A DNA stretch of 51,773 bases from positions 1-51,773 of the forward strand of contig CAISYC010000032.1 of the NCBI GenBank assembly GCA_903889565.1, read 5' to 3'. The position numbers and the translations under genes were made by a program. Shown in pieces: positions 1 through 7,604 of this stretch; positions within the stretch are counted from its first letter, which is position 1; the number at the start of each line of letters is the position of its first letter. The notes beneath the pieces were generated by a model. It was not told where the DNA came from. It searched no databases and saw only the letters and a list, made by a program, of their open reading frames with translations. This stretch comes from an uncultured beta proteobacterium (GTDB lineage: Bacteria > Pseudomonadota > Gammaproteobacteria > Burkholderiales > SG8-41).

Positions 1-93
1 ATGCCGGGGTATGTGTACGGCGGGTGCGTCGTGCTGATTTCTTGACCATCGAAAACTCCTTTTCGCCAGTCCGTCTTCGGACCAGCATTGTGA

Positions 94-990
94 CCGGAGT
101 TTCCACTTATAGCGTTGTTCAAATTTCCGGAGCCACTTCTGACCGAGTGGATCAAAGTCGAGGTGCCCGCCATCATTGACGAAAAGTTTTTCGACCGTGT
201 CGCGGCTCGACGCCATGCCCGGCAACCCGCCAAAATACCCGGACAACAACTGGCCTCCCCTGCGCTTTTTTCAGGCCTGATCAAATGCGGGCACTGCGGC
301 GCCGGCATGACGCAGGCGACGGGAAAAAGCGGACGCTATCGTTACTACAAGTGCGTTACCCGAATGACCATCGGCGTGAACCGCTGCACTGCCCGGAACT
401 TGAGCCGTGAATCGACGGAGCAGATCGTTCTCACCACCCTGGCCGACAAGGTCTTCACGCCGAGCCGGGTGGAGATCATGCTCCGCGAACTGAGAACACG
501 TCAGCGCGCCGCACGTACGGCGGAGGACGCACGGTTCCAGCAATTGACGCGGGAACTCAAGGAAGTCGATACGGGCATTGCGCGTCTCTACGAAGCCGTA
601 GAGAAAGGCCTGCTCCCGCTCGATACAACGCTGCAGGAGCGCTCGCAGAAGCTGCAGGCAAGGCGGCAGGACGTGCTGGTCGCCAGCGCAGCGCTACGCG
701 ACAAATGGGAAATCCCGCTCCATAAGCTCACACCGGTACACGTCCAGAAATTCACGCATGCATTGAGGACGCGGTTGCTCGATACGGAATCGGGATTCGG
801 CAAAGCGTACCTCAATCTGCTGGTGGATGAGATACGGCTCGATGGCGACGAGCTGCACGTCAAGGGCAGCTATCGTGCCCTCGCGCGTGCAGTATCGCTC
901 TCGAAAGAAGGGAAGCTGGGCACGGTGCCCAGCTTCGTACCAGAGTGGCGCGCCCGGCAAGATTCGAACTTGCTACCCCTTGGTTCGTAG
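94..990 (+). pseudogene. Large serine recombinase, C-terminal remnant
   Basis: Resembles the C-terminal half of large serine site-specific recombinases. The frame is open from base 94, just after a TGA at 91-93, and the first usable start is a TTG at 115. The product begins inside the 'recombinase' domain (WIKVEVPAIIDEKFFDRV). A zinc-ribbon follows (CGHCGAGM, then YYKC and a further Cys) and then a charged, probably coiled-coil stretch. The N-terminal catalytic resolvase domain with its active serine is absent, so the protein cannot recombine DNA by itself. The last codons (WRARQDSNLLPLGS) are read from the 3' half of the tRNA-Arg gene on the other strand. It is either a decayed gene or the distal part of a gene broken by a frameshift before the window start. 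Bases 1-93 hold nothing I recognise. Confidence 0.75.
912..936. repeat. Perfect 12-bp inverted repeat next to tRNA-Arg
   Basis: The arms GAAGCTGGGCAC and GTGCCCAGCTTC are separated by one base. The repeat lies inside the end of the recombinase remnant and ten bases beyond the 3' end of tRNA-Arg. Read on the minus strand, the hairpin is followed by a pyrimidine-rich stretch (CCCTTCTTTC), so it may end tRNA-Arg transcription. A recombinase binding site is the other possibility. Confidence 0.6.
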
Positions 991-1022
991 CCAAGTACTC
1001 TATCCAGATGAGCTACGGGCGC
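946..1022 (-). tRNA. tRNA-Arg(ACG)
   Basis: A 77-nt cloverleaf can be folded on the minus strand. The acceptor stem is GCGCCCG/CGGGCGC with discriminator G and an encoded CCA. The anticodon arm is CTTGG-CTACGAA-CCAAG, giving anticodon ACG, and the T-loop is GTTCGAATC. ACG becomes inosine-CG after deamination and reads CGU, CGC and CGA. The recombinase remnant enters its 3' half from the other strand, which suggests use as an integration site. Confidence 0.95.
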
Positions 1023-1034
1023 TTGAGGGAGCGG

Positions 1035-1063
1035 ATTATATCAGAGGCTTGGCATGTGGTCAT
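1035..1063 (-). promoter_or_regulatory. Promoter of tRNA-Arg
   Basis: On the minus strand a perfect -10 box TATAAT (1040-1035) lies 12 bases before the mature tRNA. A -35-like ATGACC (1063-1058) sits 17 bases further upstream. Spacing and position fit a sigma-70 promoter for the tRNA. Confidence 0.6.
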
Positions 1064-1351
1064 GGGGCAGGATCATGTCGTCAAATCGGGGGCCGGGAGA
1101 CGTGGCCGACCGCGAAAACGGCTCCCCTTCAGTTTCCCGCCAACCGCGGAGAATGCGCCGACTTCCGCGGTTTTTGCCGGCCGGAATTCCATCAAATCTA
1201 TCCGCACCCGGAAGCCAGAGCCCGGTTCAGTCGGCAAACGCGACGCCGGCGTCATTTTCGACGCGCGCGTTCGCCCGAAACCGATCCGTTAAGATTCGCC
1301 TCGGGTCTGGCACAAAAACAGAAGTCTCCCGACAACGCGCATTGCCGGCAT
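1064..1351. other. Non-coding stretch, nothing recognised
   Basis: The region between the tRNA-Arg promoter and the ribosome binding site of the amidohydrolase. Open frames cross it, but none has family similarity or a convincing start. It probably holds the amidohydrolase promoter, which I could not place. Confidence 0.4.
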
Positions 1352-1363
1352 AAGGAAAAAATC

Positions 1364-2452
1364 ATGTTCCGCTCGCCCCTGACGTCTGCCGCTCATTCAT
1401 CGGACCGCCGCCGCTTTCTGCAAGTCGGCGCGACCCTTGCCGCGGGTGCCGCAATGTCGCCTTGGCGGGCATTGGCCCAGACCGGCGCGTTGCCGCGAAT
1501 CGCAATCGACATGCATGCGCACTGGACGCCGGAATCCTATGCGACGGCGATGGGCGATCTCGGCCGGCCGACTTTCGCCAACGGGTCGGCGCTCAATCCA
1601 CTGATGTACGATCTGCCCAAACGCCTGGCGTGGATGGACCAACGAAACATTCAAACCCACCTGCTGACCCTGGGCGGCAACATGCCCTGGTGGTGGGCGA
1701 GCGAAGCGGATGCATTGCGGCTGGCGCAACTGATCAACAATGCGGCGCTCGACGCGCACAGCCGCTATCCGGAACGCTTTCTGATCGGCGTTGCGGTGCC
1801 GATCAAGCAGCCGGAATCGGCGATACGCGAACTCAACCGCATGACGGGCAAGCCGGGCGTGCGCGCGGTCGGGTTACCGAATTCAATGAACGGCCAGGAT
1901 TATCTGTTCACGCCTGAATATCTGCCGTTTCTAGCGCGCTGCGAAGAACTCGGCCTGCCGATTCTGTTTCATCCACTGGACTTTCCGCCGAACTATTACG
2001 GCGGCCCCGAGCGTCTCGCCGGCCCCAGCTTTTTGTACAACACGCTGGGTTTTCCATTCGAGCACGCCAACACCGCGGAGAAATTCATCATCAGCGGTTA
2101 CCTCGACCGCTTTCCGAAACTGAAGATTCTGCTCGCACATGCCGGCGGCGCATTTCCGTTCATCGCCCCGCGGCTGGCGCATGCGATGGAAAAATCCGCG
2201 TCCAATGTCAAACTGCCGCTGCCGTTCAAGGATTACATCCGGCGCTTTTACTACGACTCGCTGGCCTATTCGCCCGCCGGCCTGCGCTTCCTGATCGAGA
2301 CGGTGGGCGTGGATCGCGTCGTCATCGGCACCGACGTTTTCGCCATCATGGACGTTAACGACCCCTTGTACCTGGTCAATCAGCTGAACCTGGCGACCGC
2401 CGATCGCGAACTTATCCTGCGCGACAATGCGCTGAGACTGATTCAAACATAA
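1364..2452 (+). CDS. Tat-exported amidohydrolase (ACMSD-like), copy 1
   Basis: A 362-residue metal-dependent hydrolase/decarboxylase of the amidohydrolase-2 group, which includes ACMSD and gamma-resorcylate decarboxylase. The start at 1364 is chosen because AAGGA lies just upstream and the protein then opens with a twin-arginine signal (RRRFLQ, residues 15-20) and a hydrophobic stretch ending in ALA. The longer open frame upstream crosses tRNA-Arg and is not coding. The metal site shows HxH (H51, H53, in DMHAHW), a later His in LFHPLDF, a His in LLAHAGGAF, and an Asp in IGTDVF. The family predicts a periplasmic TIM-barrel enzyme acting on a carboxylated, often aromatic, compound; the substrate is unknown. 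A colinear paralogue of exactly the same length lies at 12452-13540. The gene converges with a Bug-type binding protein. Confidence 0.85.
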   Translation: MFRSPLTSAAHSSDRRRFLQVGATLAAGAAMSPWRALAQTGALPRIAIDMHAHWTPESYATAMGDLGRPTFANGSALNPLMYDLPKRLAWMDQRNIQTHLLTLGGNMPWWWASEADALRLAQLINNAALDAHSRYPERFLIGVAVPIKQPESAIRELNRMTGKPGVRAVGLPNSMNGQDYLFTPEYLPFLARCEELGLPILFHPLDFPPNYYGGPERLAGPSFLYNTLGFPFEHANTAEKFIISGYLDRFPKLKILLAHAGGAFPFIAPRLAHAMEKSASNVKLPLPFKDYIRRFYYDSLAYSPAGLRFLIETVGVDRVVIGTDVFAIMDVNDPLYLVNQLNLATADRELILRDNALRLIQT

Positions 2453-2542
2453 GGGCAAGAACGCCTGCCGTGCCGGGGTCGATATCGCCCGATGGTTAAA
2501 AGGGCTTAATCGAATCGGCTGCGACGGATCAGCCAAAAGCAA

Positions 2543-3556
2543 TCACTCGATGCGGATTGATGAACGCTTGACGACCTCCGCCCATTTAACCGTCTCTGCA
2601 CGCAGATAAGTGGAAAACTCCTCCGGCGTATTGGCCACCACCTCGGCACCGTCACTCAACAAGCGCGCGCGCACCTCCGGGTTCTGCAGACCTTGCGCAA
2701 CAGACGTGCGCAGCAAAGTGACAATCTCCATCGAGGTGCCGGCCGGCGCCATCAGACCGAACCACTGCGCCGCGTCATAGCCCGGCACGCCACTCTCGGC
2801 GATGGTCGGAATATCGGACAAACCGGACGCGCGTTTTAAACTGGTCACGCCGAGCGCGCGCAAGCGCCCCGCCTTGACATAATTGAGCACGGTGATGATG
2901 CTCGGCGCCATCACCAATATCTGTCCTGAAATCACATCGATAATGCCGGGCCCTGCGCCTTTGTACGGCACATGGATCATTTTCACGCCGCTCATGCTGG
3001 CCAGCAGTTCCATCGCGAGGTGCGGACTGGTGCCCGCACCGGCCGATGCGTAGGTCAAATAGCCCGGACGAGACTTTGCGAGCGCAAGCAATTCCCTCAC
3101 ATTGCGTGCCGGCAACGACGGATGCGCCACCAGCAGATTCGGCAACGAGACGATTTGCGTGATGGCCGCCAGATCGCGCAGGGCATCGTAAGGGACTTTT
3201 GCATACATGGCCGGATTGATCGTCAGCGGCGTGCTGGCCAAAAGCAGCGTGTAGCCGTCAGGCGAGGCTCGCGCGACCATTTCCGTGCCGATCATGGTGC
3301 CGGCTCCGGGACGGTTATCGGACACCACCTGCTGATGCAAAACCTCGCTTAGACGGGGCGCGATAATGCGCGCCGTAATATCGCTTCCGCCGCCCGGGGA
3401 CGAAGGCACGATCAGCCGGATCGGCTTCGACGGGTAATGTTGCGCAGTTGCGATCGAACAAAAAAACGACATGGCGATGCACATCAGCCCGATCACGCAA
3501 GCATCACCCGGCAGGCGCAAATGCTTTTCTTCAATTGGATGCCTGACAGCCGTCAT
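2543..3556 (-). CDS. Bug-family (TTT) substrate-binding protein
   Basis: A 337-residue periplasmic binding protein of the tripartite tricarboxylate transporter (Bug/TctC) family. The start at 3556 has GAGG upstream and gives a signal peptide: charged N-terminus, hydrophobic core and an ATAQ cleavage region near residues 35-39. Family signatures are PSKPIRLIVPSSPGGGSDI, the NRPGAG loop, PDGYTLL and a late P..IAESGVPGY. Such proteins bind carboxylates. No TctA or TctB membrane partner is in the window, so it is an orphan receptor, as is common in Burkholderiales. It lies 91 bases downstream of the SDR gene on the same strand and was probably co-transcribed with it. The longer frame to 3880 is rejected because it would run back into the SDR gene. 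Confidence 0.9.
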   Translation of the reverse strand: MTAVRHPIEEKHLRLPGDACVIGLMCIAMSFFCSIATAQHYPSKPIRLIVPSSPGGGSDITARIIAPRLSEVLHQQVVSDNRPGAGTMIGTEMVARASPDGYTLLLASTPLTINPAMYAKVPYDALRDLAAITQIVSLPNLLVAHPSLPARNVRELLALAKSRPGYLTYASAGAGTSPHLAMELLASMSGVKMIHVPYKGAGPGIIDVISGQILVMAPSIITVLNYVKAGRLRALGVTSLKRASGLSDIPTIAESGVPGYDAAQWFGLMAPAGTSMEIVTLLRTSVAQGLQNPEVRARLLSDGAEVVANTPEEFSTYLRAETVKWAEVVKRSSIRIE

Positions 3557-3647
3557 TCTCAAGGACCTCTTCCGCGTTGATATCGACGGCCCGGTCTGTC
3601 GAAAAGAACTGAAACCGGGCCAGCGCCGTTTAGCCTTCCCCCCGCAA

Positions 3648-4415
3648 TCAAACCATCGCCGAACCGGCGTTGACATTGAGATTGACGCCCGTGATATGGC
3701 GCGCGTCTTCCGAGGCGAGAAACAAAATGGCGTCTGCGGAGTCCTGCGGTTCAACCAGGCAGCGCAACGGATTGCCGGCGGCTTTCTTTTGCTGCGTCGC
3801 CAGATCCCATACTTTTGCCACGCGCGGCGTGAGCGTGGTGCCGGGGGACACCGTATTGACCGTAATCCCGTCAGGACCAAGCTGCTTGGCGAGGTGCTTG
3901 GTCAACACAATAATCGCCGCCTTCGAGCAGGCATAAGGAATATTCGAATTGGCCCCCGTGTTCGGTCCAACGCCGCTTTGCGATGCCATATTGATAATTC
4001 GGCCGCGTTTCTGCGCAATCATTATTTTCGACACCGCGCGTATGCACAGAAATGCCGATTTCAGATTGAGCGTGATCGTGTCGTCCCACTCCGCGTCCGG
4101 GATATCGGTTATCGCGGACAGTTTTTGCCATCCGCCGACACCGTTAACCAGAATGTCGATGCGCCCCCACTGCTGCATCACCGCCGCCACCATGGCCTCG
4201 ACGTCAGCCGTGCGCGTTACGTCCGCCTGCACCACCAGCGCCTCACCACCCGCCGCCGCGATTATCCCGGCAACCCTTTGCGATTCCGCAAGCGTGCGAC
4301 TCACAATTGCAACCCTGGCGCCTTCGCGCGCGAAGGTAATCGCCGTGCTTTCGCCGATCCCGGCGCTCGCACCGGTAACGATGGCGACCGATCCGGCCAA
4401 CCTGCCTTTTTGCAT
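3648..4415 (-). CDS. Short-chain dehydrogenase/reductase (SDR)
   Basis: A 255-residue classical SDR, an NAD(P)-dependent oxidoreductase. The start at 4415 has GAGGGGAAAT before it and puts the Rossmann motif TGASAGIG at residues 14-21. The NNAG equivalent is NGVGG (91-95). The catalytic pair is Y161 and K165 in YACSK, with the active Ser near 145-147. PGTTLTP follows, then a conserved C-terminus (ARHITGVNLNVNAG). The family usually acts as tetrameric cytosolic alcohol/ketone dehydrogenases. It is the first gene of a two-gene unit with the Bug protein and is transcribed away from the metallolyase gene, so a catabolic role on the same substrate is plausible. The exact substrate is unknown. Confidence 0.9.
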   Translation of the reverse strand: MQKGRLAGSVAIVTGASAGIGESTAITFAREGARVAIVSRTLAESQRVAGIIAAAGGEALVVQADVTRTADVEAMVAAVMQQWGRIDILVNGVGGWQKLSAITDIPDAEWDDTITLNLKSAFLCIRAVSKIMIAQKRGRIINMASQSGVGPNTGANSNIPYACSKAAIIVLTKHLAKQLGPDGITVNTVSPGTTLTPRVAKVWDLATQQKKAAGNPLRCLVEPQDSADAILFLASEDARHITGVNLNVNAGSAMV

Positions 4416-4589
4416 GATTTCCCCTCGATTAACGTCGCCAGCGTCCGCGATGCTGCGCTGACAACGTCGATTGAATTGCCCTTGCCGCAATCGCAGCGGG
4501 CATCTTTTAAACGCAATTTGGAACGCAATGATTCTAGCGCATCTGCATCAGCCGGAGGGTGCGTCGCGGAAAACCGCTCCTCAAAATCG

Positions 4590-4606
4590 GGCATAGCAGT
4601 TATGCC
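4590..4606. promoter_or_regulatory. Palindrome, candidate operator
   Basis: GGCATA-GCAGT-TATGCC has perfect 6-bp arms and lies in the 260-bp spacer between the divergent SDR and metallolyase genes. The position suits a regulator binding site controlling both directions. No regulator gene is adjacent, so the role is inferred from placement only. Confidence 0.3.
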
Positions 4607-4675
4607 GGAACGAATCGATGTGATTTGTATTATTATTTGTGACCAACAAAAACAATTGAATTCTGGAGAAGGTTC

Positions 4676-5959
4676 ATGGTCAAGATTTCCCCTCACCTTA
4701 ATCGCGAGATGGTTCTCAAGGAATTGCATTTCGACGAGAACGAACGCTGGGCGGTTCCGGTTCTTAATCGCATGTCGGTGGTTGACCCGCAGATTCCGAA
4801 GCACAAAGTCATTATCAAGGACGACACCTTCCGCGAATCAACCAACATGCCGGGCGCCTCGCCCACCAACGAACAAAAACTGACGCTGGCGAAAAAGCTC
4901 GAGGCCGTCGGCGTTACCGAGATTGTCGCCGGCCATGCCGGACTCAAGGACCAGTGTGATTTCATGCGCATGGTCAAGGATTCCGGTTCAAAGCTGATGG
5001 TGCACGCCTATGTCGATTTCGGCGACTGGAAAAACGGCATTGAGAAAGCGGTGGCGGCCGGCGCCGACGCAATCTGGATGCCCGGCGCGCTGAATCCCAG
5101 CCCGATTTTTGCAGCGAAGCTTGGCCCGAAATACGGCTACTGGAGCCCCGACTTCGATCTGACCGCTGTTTTAGGCACCATGGATTCAGCCATCAAGCTC
5201 GCCAAAGACCATGGCAAGCTGATTACGGTGGGACGCGCGCCGATGATCCCTGAGATTTTCGACAAAGCGCTCGACGCCTATGTGAAAGCCGGCGCCGATC
5301 GTATTTGCATCTTCGACGACCGCGGCAACTACACGCCGCAAACCATGGGCCATGTCGTAAAAATGCACCGTGACCGGGTCGGCCCGGATGTCCGGTTGGA
5401 AGTGCATTGCCACAACGATTTCGGTCTGGCGCTCGCCAATTCTCTGGAGGCGGTGCGTTCGGGGGCCGACGTGGTGGATTGTGTCTTGAACGGCTACAGC
5501 CACCGCTCTGGCAACTGCGCGCTCGAGCAAATCGTCGCCGCGCTCGAGGTGCTCTATGATTTGCGCACAGGCGTCGATCTCAAACAAATCATGTCGCTGT
5601 GCCAACTCGCGGCCGAAGTCTTTGGCGTGCCGATTCCGCAACAGGCGCCGCACGTGGGCGCTTCCGCATTCGCTTACGGCGGAGTACACATCAGCGCGTT
5701 GCTGGAGGAAGGCTGGTTCGTGTGGGAAACCATGCAGGCGGAAACCATCGGCCAGAACCGCCACGTCGTGTGGACCCCCACTGCACTCGAACGCCACGGC
5801 ATGGCCGGGCCGGTTGCGCTGAAAATCAAACGCATGGGACTGCCATTCAACGAGGCCCAGCTTCAGGAAGTGTTTGCCAAAATGCGCGTGGCCATGACGG
5901 CGAAAAAATTCGCCACCGATGAAGAACTCGAATCCGTCGTGCACGAGGTGCTGGGCTGA
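4676..5959 (+). CDS. DRE-TIM metallolyase (HMGL/IPMS-like)
   Basis: A 427-residue protein of the HMG-CoA lyase / isopropylmalate synthase superfamily (pyruvate carboxyltransferase fold). A strong ribosome binding site (GGAGAAGG) precedes the ATG. The DRE-type motif is KDDTFRES, with D50, R53 and E54. The divalent metal site HxHND is at 244-248 (H244, H246, N247, D248). A GYSHRSGN segment matches the conserved substrate-binding/GN loop. This family makes or cleaves C-C bonds next to a carboxylate, using a metal-bound enolate. There is no C-terminal LeuA-type regulatory domain, which argues against LeuA. It lies upstream of a Bug-type binding protein on the same strand and divergent from an SDR, suggesting acyl-CoA or hydroxy-acid breakdown. 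The true reaction cannot be told from sequence. Confidence 0.8.
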   Translation: MVKISPHLNREMVLKELHFDENERWAVPVLNRMSVVDPQIPKHKVIIKDDTFRESTNMPGASPTNEQKLTLAKKLEAVGVTEIVAGHAGLKDQCDFMRMVKDSGSKLMVHAYVDFGDWKNGIEKAVAAGADAIWMPGALNPSPIFAAKLGPKYGYWSPDFDLTAVLGTMDSAIKLAKDHGKLITVGRAPMIPEIFDKALDAYVKAGADRICIFDDRGNYTPQTMGHVVKMHRDRVGPDVRLEVHCHNDFGLALANSLEAVRSGADVVDCVLNGYSHRSGNCALEQIVAALEVLYDLRTGVDLKQIMSLCQLAAEVFGVPIPQQAPHVGASAFAYGGVHISALLEEGWFVWETMQAETIGQNRHVVWTPTALERHGMAGPVALKIKRMGLPFNEAQLQEVFAKMRVAMTAKKFATDEELESVVHEVLG

Positions 5960-6104
5960 ACTTTTTCGGACGATACGACCCGGCGTTTGGCGCACCCGAA
6001 TCGAAAAATAAGCAATGCAGACCAAAGCTTCAAACAGAACGCCAGCCGATGGCGCAGCGCAGGATGACGCAATCACGCCCGGCGAGAATTGATGGTTAAC
6101 TCGC

Positions 6105-7139
6105 ATGTCTAAAAACGCGGCCTGCATTGTGAATTGTGATGCTTCATTTTTTACTTTATGCGCAGTTTTCTGGCTGGCAACGTGCGGTGCCTTGATCAGT
6201 CCGGCGACCTCAAACGCGCAGAAGACCGGTGATGCGACGGACTACCCGAATAAACCGGTCCGCATGGTCGTTGGGTTTACGGCGGGCGGCGCATTACCGG
6301 ACATTACGGCTCGTCTGATCGGCCCCCGACTATTCGAGGTTTGGCATCAGCAGGTCATCGTTGAAAATCGCCCGGGCGCCGGCGGCATCATTGCGGGCGA
6401 TATTGTGGCCAAGGCCAACCCGGATGGTTACACGCTGCTATCCGCGTCCTCCGGCCACGCGGCAATACCGGCCATCTATTCGTCGATACCCTATGACACG
6501 CTGAAAGATTTTGCCGGCGTGACACTGACTTCAAGAGGGGCGTTCATTCTTATTGTCGCCCCGACGTCGGAAGCAAAATCGGTAAAGGAACTTATCGCAC
6601 TTGCCAAAAGCAAGCCCGGTCAACTCAATTTCGCCTCATCCGGAACCGGCAGCGGCACCCATTTTGCCGCCGAACTGTTCAGGGATCTCGCAAAACTGGA
6701 CATGACTCATGTCGCTTACAAAGGCCCGGCCGAGGCGATTACCGACACCATTGCCGGGCGCGTGGAGTTTTTTATGCCGCCGCTCGCAAGTGCCGCCGGA
6801 CTGATCAAAGACGGCAGACTGCGGGGTCTTGCCGTTGGCACAGGTAAACGCGTTCCAGGATTCATGGAAATTCCGACGCTCGCGGAATCCGGCGTCATAG
6901 GATACGAATGGGATGCCTGGTCCGGAATACTCGCGCCGGCGAAAACACCGCGCGCAATCATCGAAAAACTGAATCTTTCAATTACCCGGATATTGAACCT
7001 TCCGGATATCCAGCAGCGCCTGCTGGCAAGCGGCGTCGAAGCAGCGCCCTCCACGCCCGCACAATTTGACAAGCTGATTGCCGAACAAATGGTTCTGACG
7101 AGCCGGCTCGCCCGCTCGGCGGGCATCAAAATAAACTAG
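6105..7139 (+). CDS. Bug-family (TTT) substrate-binding protein
   Basis: A 344-residue periplasmic receptor of the Bug/TctC family. After an N-terminal signal (hydrophobic core about residues 14-34, ending near NAQ), the mature part begins YPNKPVRMVVGFTAGG. NRPGAGG and NPDGYTLL follow, then IPTLAESGVIGYE and the typical C-terminal AGIKIN. The usual GG-x-D near the start reads GGALPD here. No TctAB membrane subunits are nearby. It starts 145 bases after the metallolyase gene on the same strand. With the receptor at 2543-3556 it brackets the dehydrogenase and lyase genes, so both receptors may deliver related organic acids; that link is inference. The ribosome binding site is weak. Confidence 0.88.
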   Translation: MSKNAACIVNCDASFFTLCAVFWLATCGALISPATSNAQKTGDATDYPNKPVRMVVGFTAGGALPDITARLIGPRLFEVWHQQVIVENRPGAGGIIAGDIVAKANPDGYTLLSASSGHAAIPAIYSSIPYDTLKDFAGVTLTSRGAFILIVAPTSEAKSVKELIALAKSKPGQLNFASSGTGSGTHFAAELFRDLAKLDMTHVAYKGPAEAITDTIAGRVEFFMPPLASAAGLIKDGRLRGLAVGTGKRVPGFMEIPTLAESGVIGYEWDAWSGILAPAKTPRAIIEKLNLSITRILNLPDIQQRLLASGVEAAPSTPAQFDKLIAEQMVLTSRLARSAGIKIN

Positions 7140-7310
7140 GCGCGGCAATTTCCTCAGCCCCCATTCTCGGGTTCATCTGCGATGCCTGATGGTCGTGATC
7201 AGCGACACGACAGATTGAGAATTTCCTAAACAGTCACGCGTCCAGAATAGCAGCGTGATGCTTGAACCGAGAATGTCTGTATCGCCGGATAGCGGACAGG
7301 GCGCGAGGCC

Positions 7311-7343
7311 AAAAAAAAGAGCCCTTCACCAGGAAGGGCTCTC
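7311..7343 (-). terminator. Rho-independent terminator after tRNA-Ser(GCT)
   Basis: On the minus strand AGAGCCCTTC-CTGGT-GAAGGGCTCT forms a strong hairpin followed directly by a run of eight T. It starts a few bases beyond the CCA end of tRNA-Ser. Confidence 0.9.
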
Positions 7344-7349
7344 GTTGAC

Positions 7350-7440
7350 TGGCGGAGAGAGAGGGATTCGAACCCTCGATAGGATTTTGTCCTATACACC
7401 CTTAGCAGGGGTGCGCCTTCGACCACTCGGCCATCTCTCC
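7350..7440 (-). tRNA. tRNA-Ser(GCT)
   Basis: A 91-nt class II tRNA with acceptor stem GGAGAGA/TCTCTCC, an encoded CCA and a long variable arm (TAGGACAAAATCCTA). The anticodon arm CACCC-CTGCTAA-GGGTG gives GCT, which reads AGC and AGU. It sits downstream of lysC and ends at its own terminator. A degraded D-arm copy lies about 90-110 bases upstream. Confidence 0.95.
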
Positions 7441-7527
7441 GTTTTTGCCTTCGAAACCTGTTCCTGCACTTGCGACAACGCGATTCTATGCGTGGTCAAA
7501 GGCGCGGTGCGCTTTTTTTACGACGGC

Positions 7528-7553
7528 TGGCGCCGTGACCACTCGGCTCCGCC
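7528..7553 (-). other. tRNA-Ser D-arm fragment
   Basis: The minus strand reads GCCGAGTGGTC, three unmatched bases, then GGCGC. This matches the D-arm of tRNA-Ser(GCT) at 16 of 19 positions. No acceptor, anticodon or T arm can be completed. It looks like a relic of a duplicated tRNA between lysC and the working gene. Confidence 0.4.
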
Positions 7554-7604
7554 TTCGCCATTACCTAAAATAAAACGCCGCCAAGAATAACACAGGACAA
7601 CGCC

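Noticed and set aside
827..1363. N-terminal extension of the first amidohydrolase
   Set aside because: It would cross tRNA-Arg and a non-coding stretch and bury the twin-arginine signal; a good ribosome binding site supports 1364.
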